A stretch of DNA of 11,194 nucleotides from Larix sibirica (taxonomy: Eukaryota > Streptophyta > Pinopsida > Pinales > Pinaceae): the NCBI GenBank assembly GCA_004151065.3, contig NWUY0303897643.1:1-11194 (forward strand). The letters are read 5' to 3'. Within the stretch, counting starts at the first letter, position 1, and every line of letters begins with the position of its first letter. Positions 6,849-11,194 of this stretch are shown one piece after another. Made by a program: the position numbers and the translations under genes. Below the pieces are notes generated by a model, which saw only the letters and a list, made by a program, of their open reading frames with translations, ran no database searches and had not been told where the DNA came from.

Positions 6849-9076
6849 CTAAATAATTATGCAGATAAACTTGTAAGACATCCTATGACATTAGTTTGTA
6901 AATAATTTTGCATTAAATGTATTTTATTTAGTAAAGTTTTTCTTTCTTACAAACCAAGGATAGAAATGAGAAAAGATAAAACAAGATTCCAATAGGGGAA
7001 ATCTGACCTACGAAAAGTAATGAAAACTTATTTACTTAAGTTCACTAATTAGAAAAAGTGGAAATATTAAAATATATAATTTCAAGAATAGCATTAGGTG
7101 TCCTCCCTATGTTCAAGGGAGTGAACCCACCCTAAAAATAGTAATCGTCCCCTCCTTGAGGAATTAAATCGATATGGAGAAAAAAAAACTATTCAAAACA
7201 AAAAAAGAGGGATGATTATTTTTGTAGGGAAGTGGAGAGAGAAATTGAAGAAATTGAAAAACAAGAGAATCTTGGAAATATTTCTTGGTTCAAGTTAATC
7301 CCACTTCATTGAACCATAGATTAAATGCACTGATTGTGCAATTTTGGCAAGAGTTGTTTGCCTTGTAAGAATTATTTTAACATTTGTAAAAGAATAGATT
7401 CTTGAACCAATTTCATCTATGATTACTCATACTTCCTGAAAGGTGCTTAGGAAGGTATCATATTGATGTAAGAGATACCGTACTCTCAGCTATAAAATAT
7501 TTTAAAAGGTGTAGAAAGAGCCTAAGGGTTTACTCCTAGTGGCATCTTGCCTTGGCTCAAGGGTGGTCAAAGAAAAAAAAGAACAAGCGTTCTGGTTGAT
7601 CAAAGGTTGGGTGGCCCAGTATTGTTCTTGTGTTGGTTTGGGATATCCAATAACAACACACATAAGTACCTAATATTTATTTAATAAAGTTCATGATTTT
7701 CAATGTTTTTCCTATTTCTCATCTTGTTAGGAACCGAAGAGAAGGGTTTGGAATTAGTACTTTGATTTACAGAATGATGAAAAAAATATGGTATTATTAT
7801 TTGTTAACCTTAAATGTTATGATTTATTTCTAGTTAATTTTATGAATAGCAGAGAAAGATTTATTTAAATACTCTGTTTTATGAACATCAGGGAAATTTA
7901 TGTCAAACTTTTATACTCGGTCAATGTTATAAATTATGGAAAAGAGATGTAATTAGGGTCAAGAAGGGAGGAGGAGGCTATAATACAGTTTAAAAGTTGC
8001 TTCCTTTAGGGTAGTATCATTATACAAAAATTACGAAGTTATGGGTAATAGATCTTCTTAAATAAGTTAAAACCTAGCCTCCAGAGGGAGATACACTGTT
8101 AAAGTTATGAGTAACATAGCCAAAGGTTACAACATTATGGACCGTATGGGCTAAACATAGCTTGTGACAATAGTATTTGATGAGATAAATCCAATATTCA
8201 ACTAAATAAATTTGATTAATGAAGGTAAGTGCTTAGAAGATCTGGATAGAGTAATTTTAAGAGGATCACAAATCATAATAGAGGGATTGTGAACACCAAT
8301 TTCATCTATGAATGAAATCTGGAAGACCACTAATGAGTGATGATAGAGATACTAGGATAAGATTTCCAGAATAACGAGAAACACGAACTAGACTTCTAGG
8401 ATTCAAAAGGATAATCATAGATTTATAATAGGCCTAAAGGTTATGTATATACTTACAAAGAATAAAACTTTGAAGAATAATAAAAAAATTTAAAATGATT
8501 AAAATTTTGAATCAAAATAGAGAGAGATGATTTGATTCACATTGGAAATCACTTAATAAGGTTAAAAATCACTTGGTTTAGTATATCTTCATTGTTAATG
8601 CTTAAAAGGATCCATAAGTACAACCTAGGAAGATATAATAGACCTAATACTTCTAATTAGAATAACTTACTATGAACCCAAATTCCATCTAATATCATTG
8701 GATACTGTACATTTAGTTACTCGTGATATTGTGTATATATGTTACTCTAGGAAAGTATTCTAATTCAATTATAAGCATAAATGTATTAATAAGATGTTGG
8801 AATGGGAATATGTACTATGAGTTCACAATGTGAGGTTATGACTAAGTTATTCACGGTCAGTTGACCTAAAATTTTGGAAACGATATAAGAGCTCAATGCT
8901 GAATTTTGGAATAAAATCTGGAATAGTTGATTAAAAAAGTTTAAATATGCCCTTCCTATGTTACATATGAATAGAATTTGTATATTAACCTAGTGATCAA
9001 TGCTGGGAAGAAGCCTAGTCTTGCAAATTTCTTGTAAAAACTAATTAAGCATATTGAGCTGGAAACCAAATGAAAC
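6849..9076. other. Intergenic sequence with no gene or mobile element seen
   Basis: More than 2 kb with no coding, RNA or terminal-repeat signal on either strand. Small items only: an A/G-rich low-complexity tract at about 7175-7265; a 16-base direct repeat CCAATTTCATCTATGA at 7407-7422 and 8296-8311; and two similar stretches AAGTTATGGGTAATAG and AAGTTATGAGTAACATAG near 8036 and 8103. The sequence is probably old, unrecognisable transposon or spacer DNA. Confidence 0.5.
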
Positions 9077-9156
9077 AATTGGTTTTCTAAGACAAAGAAT
9101 ACATCTACACCTAATTGGTTTTCTAAGACAAATAATACATCTACATCTAATGGTTT
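9077..9156. repeat. 36-bp tandem duplication plus partial third copy
   Basis: Copies at 9077-9112 and 9113-9148 share AATTGGTTTTCTAAGACAAA, then ATACATCTACA and CT, differing at two positions. A partial third copy (AATGGTTT) follows at 9149-9156. There is no coding frame. It appears to be a fairly recent local duplication. Confidence 0.93.
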
Positions 9157-10192
9157 GGGAGATCATTTATTTATAATTTAAATCCATGACATTAAATTTT
9201 AGTATCAAAATAATCTAAGCATTCCATTCATCATACATACCTAATAACAATAAAAGGAGAGGAACATTAGTTAAAAGGACCATAGGCCTATAATTTCATT
9301 TGAGTACATTATAACATAAGTTGACAATTCCTATACAATGAGGTTCAACTTGTAAACGTAAAACAACATGAAAGGAGAAATCGACTCTAGGGAACTCAAT
9401 AATGAGTCGAAATTCCTAGAGGATCCTAGGTACATAAACATAGAATAAATATTTAAACAAGAAGCATGAGAGACCTCCTAGATGAACTATCATTTTGATG
9501 CTTCCTGTGAAAGAAACAAATTTCAAGTCTTAACTTATAAGAAATGTTGTACAAGTTGCGGTCCCTTAGTGTTCTCCTATCCAAGGGTTTTTAAACTTGG
9601 TGTGAAGCAACACAACTCAGAATCTAATGTTCTCCAGTAGGAACAAACCCTAAGAGAAGTACTAAATAGAATATAATGATTACCAGTGCAAGGGGAGGAT
9701 TTCCTTCTCAACCCTTGACCTGTAAAACCAATTTGCAAAGAAGATCAAAAATTCTGATATAATATTACTAATTCATAAGAAGAGAGAGGGATATGGTTTA
9801 CAGTAATATTTATTTGATGAACAACATCCATTAAACCCTTGGGATCTAATGAGGCTGAAATCTTAGAGGAGTCTAAATGGAGCTTTGGCTCAAACCCTGG
9901 TATGGTTATAAACCCATAAATATCTCTGAACTAATAATAAAATCACAATAAAAAGAAATGGAAGTTGAAAAGAAGAATTGCCTAGTAGTTCGCGTCCACC
10001 AATGAATGAAGAAACAAAATCCTAAAAAGAGCATAACCTCCAAAATATGAGGTGACAAGGTGAAACCACAACCACAGTAAATATACAAGTATAAGTACCC
10101 GGAAACCTATATTTTCTCACAAATAACATACAACAACTGTATTAATACTGTGAGTAAATAAGAAAGACTATAGTTGATATACCATTACTTAC
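9157..10192. other. Intergenic or intronic sequence with no firm gene
   Basis: No domain or RNA gene is recognisable. From about 9900 to 10192 the plus strand is rich in A and C, so the minus strand is U-rich as in a plant intron. An open minus-strand frame at 10088-9906 has no family signature and lies inside this U-rich part. A possible minus-strand splice acceptor (TTGGTTTTACAG, ending at 9720) would pair with the donor at 10192. See the exon-like segment that follows. Confidence 0.35.
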
Positions 10193-10244
10193 CCACTCGA
10201 ATGGAAGATATGACGATCCAACAATTGTGTTGAGCTCCAAGGAG
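10193..10244 (-). other. Exon-like 52-bp segment with splice signals on both sides
   Basis: On the minus strand a pyrimidine-rich tract, TTTTGTTTTTTTAG, ends at 10245. It is followed by 52 bases and then by the donor-like GTAAGT (10192-10187). One frame of the 52 bases (one leading base, then 17 codons) reads SLELNTIVGSSYLPFEW and is fully open, as are the two others. If spliced to the acceptor at 9720, the frame continues as Val-Lys-Gly and stops at 9708, which would make this the end of a coding sequence with a 472-base final intron. I do not recognise the peptide, no upstream exon was found, and short GT/AG-flanked segments arise by chance, so this is only a candidate. Confidence 0.15.
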
Positions 10245-11194
10245 CTAAAAAAACAAAACTCTCACTATGTTTTACAGGGTCAACCCTCTCACTAGCACAA
10301 ACAACCAGTAAGGAGACTAAACCAGGTAAACAATATTGCATCAAACCATAGATGATGTCCCCATACTGCCTATCTAAGCTTGTTAATTTGATGATGGAAT
10401 ATTACATATGTTACTTCCATTAACTCACGACGCTTCCTAAAATGAAAGTAAGATAAAGCCTCCTTCTATACATTGGATCACCACGATCATCCTACATGTC
10501 GATGGTGGTAAATATGGGTAGTATTGTGCATTAACGTTAAAAGGATATGTGTAGCATGGAGCAGATCGAGAAAGGAAGGTATAATAAATGAAACAGTGGC
10601 GAGTAATAAAAAGTGTTAGTACTAGACTCTCGTTGTTATGTACTCTGAAGTGGTGGTATTTACCTTATATGACCTAGAATAAATTACAAATAATACCATT
10701 AAATCTAATCACCAAACCACATAGGTCGATACAAGTTGAGGACTAGCAAACTAATCCTAGCCTACACCTTAAACTACAACCTTTTAAATGTTCATGATTG
10801 ATTGCACTTCGAAACCTTATCAGCTAATTTATATGATTTTAAATGTATTTATACGTTTAATAATCAACAAGTTAAATATTGAGGTTGGGGAGCTATTTTC
10901 ATATGTAAATTAAATAACAAGTTTAATATCATGCTTGGAGTACTACTAACCCAAACATAATTATAGGGTTATAAAATGTTGTATGATCATGACTTGGGAC
11001 CCCATAAGGTTAGTATATACACAAAGACAATGACACAATCCATATAGTGCTTGGGTTATGCAATACTCCATTCCAAAATGTAGTCTCAATAACACTAATG
11101 ATCTCAATCCCTAAAATATCTAGATTTTTTGTGATATATATAAAAAGGAAGGGAAGTTGAAGTTCATATGTAATTAAACAAGCCTTAAGATATG
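10245..11194. other. Intergenic or intronic tail of the window, no gene seen
   Basis: I found no coding domain, RNA gene, terminal repeat or long tandem array. Around 10261-10320 the plus strand again has A and C in excess. Two similar stretches, AACAAGTTAAATATTGAG (about 10866) and AACAAGTTTAATATCATG (about 10917), are the only internal similarity noted. Confidence 0.45.

Noticed and set aside
7407-8311. 16-base direct repeat CCAATTTCATCTATGA as terminal or target repeats of an 0.9-kb element
   Set aside because: Similarity stops at the 16 bases, with no terminal motif or internal coding sequence. In AT-rich DNA such a match can arise by chance.
9906-10088. Minus-strand hydrophobic 60-codon frame
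   Set aside because: The hydrophobic residues result from the T-rich minus strand (TTT, TTC, ATT codons). There is no start context or family match.

Overview
The window looks like nuclear DNA from a plant, probably a seed plant with a large, repeat-rich genome. A gymnosperm is possible, but nothing here proves the lineage. It is AT-rich, has no long intact reading frame, carries microsatellite and minisatellite tracts, and contains a heavily decayed plant-type LINE. I see no rRNA, tRNA, CRISPR array, operon or bacterial gene.

Layout. Bases 1 to about 2460 have a marked strand bias, with A over T and C over G on the plus strand. At the right edge of this block, on the minus strand, is a plausible plant core promoter: a TATA box near 2397, a purine-rich leader, and an ATG at 2319. 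A possible two-exon reading frame of 90 residues follows (2319-2217 and 1841-1672), joined across a GT-AG intron in matching phase. I do not recognise the protein and treat it as a hypothesis. The intron and downstream region hold two diverged tandem repeats. A CA/TA microsatellite lies at 2646-2679.

From about 2885 to 4023, minus strand, is the best supported feature: a dead non-LTR retrotransposon (LINE) ORF2. It covers the linker and N-terminal reverse transcriptase up to motif A. It has many stops, one frame change, an apparent internal deletion, and a catalytic Asp replaced by Asn. About 2.4 kb further upstream on the same strand (6848-6430) is a weaker trace resembling a plant LINE ORF1 (gag-like domain followed by a CxxC knuckle). 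The order and orientation would suit one ancient element broken up by later sequence, including a 22-bp duplication (4913-4956) and a 61-bp minisatellite (5793-5972).

From 6.9 to 11.2 kb there is no convincing gene. Notable items are a 36-bp tandem duplication at 9077-9148 and an exon-shaped 52-bp segment on the minus strand at 10244-10193. That segment has good splice signals, an open frame, and A+C-rich plus-strand flanks. Nothing in the window amounts to a new functional system. The items most worth checking are the minus-strand promoter with its first exon, and the split LINE.
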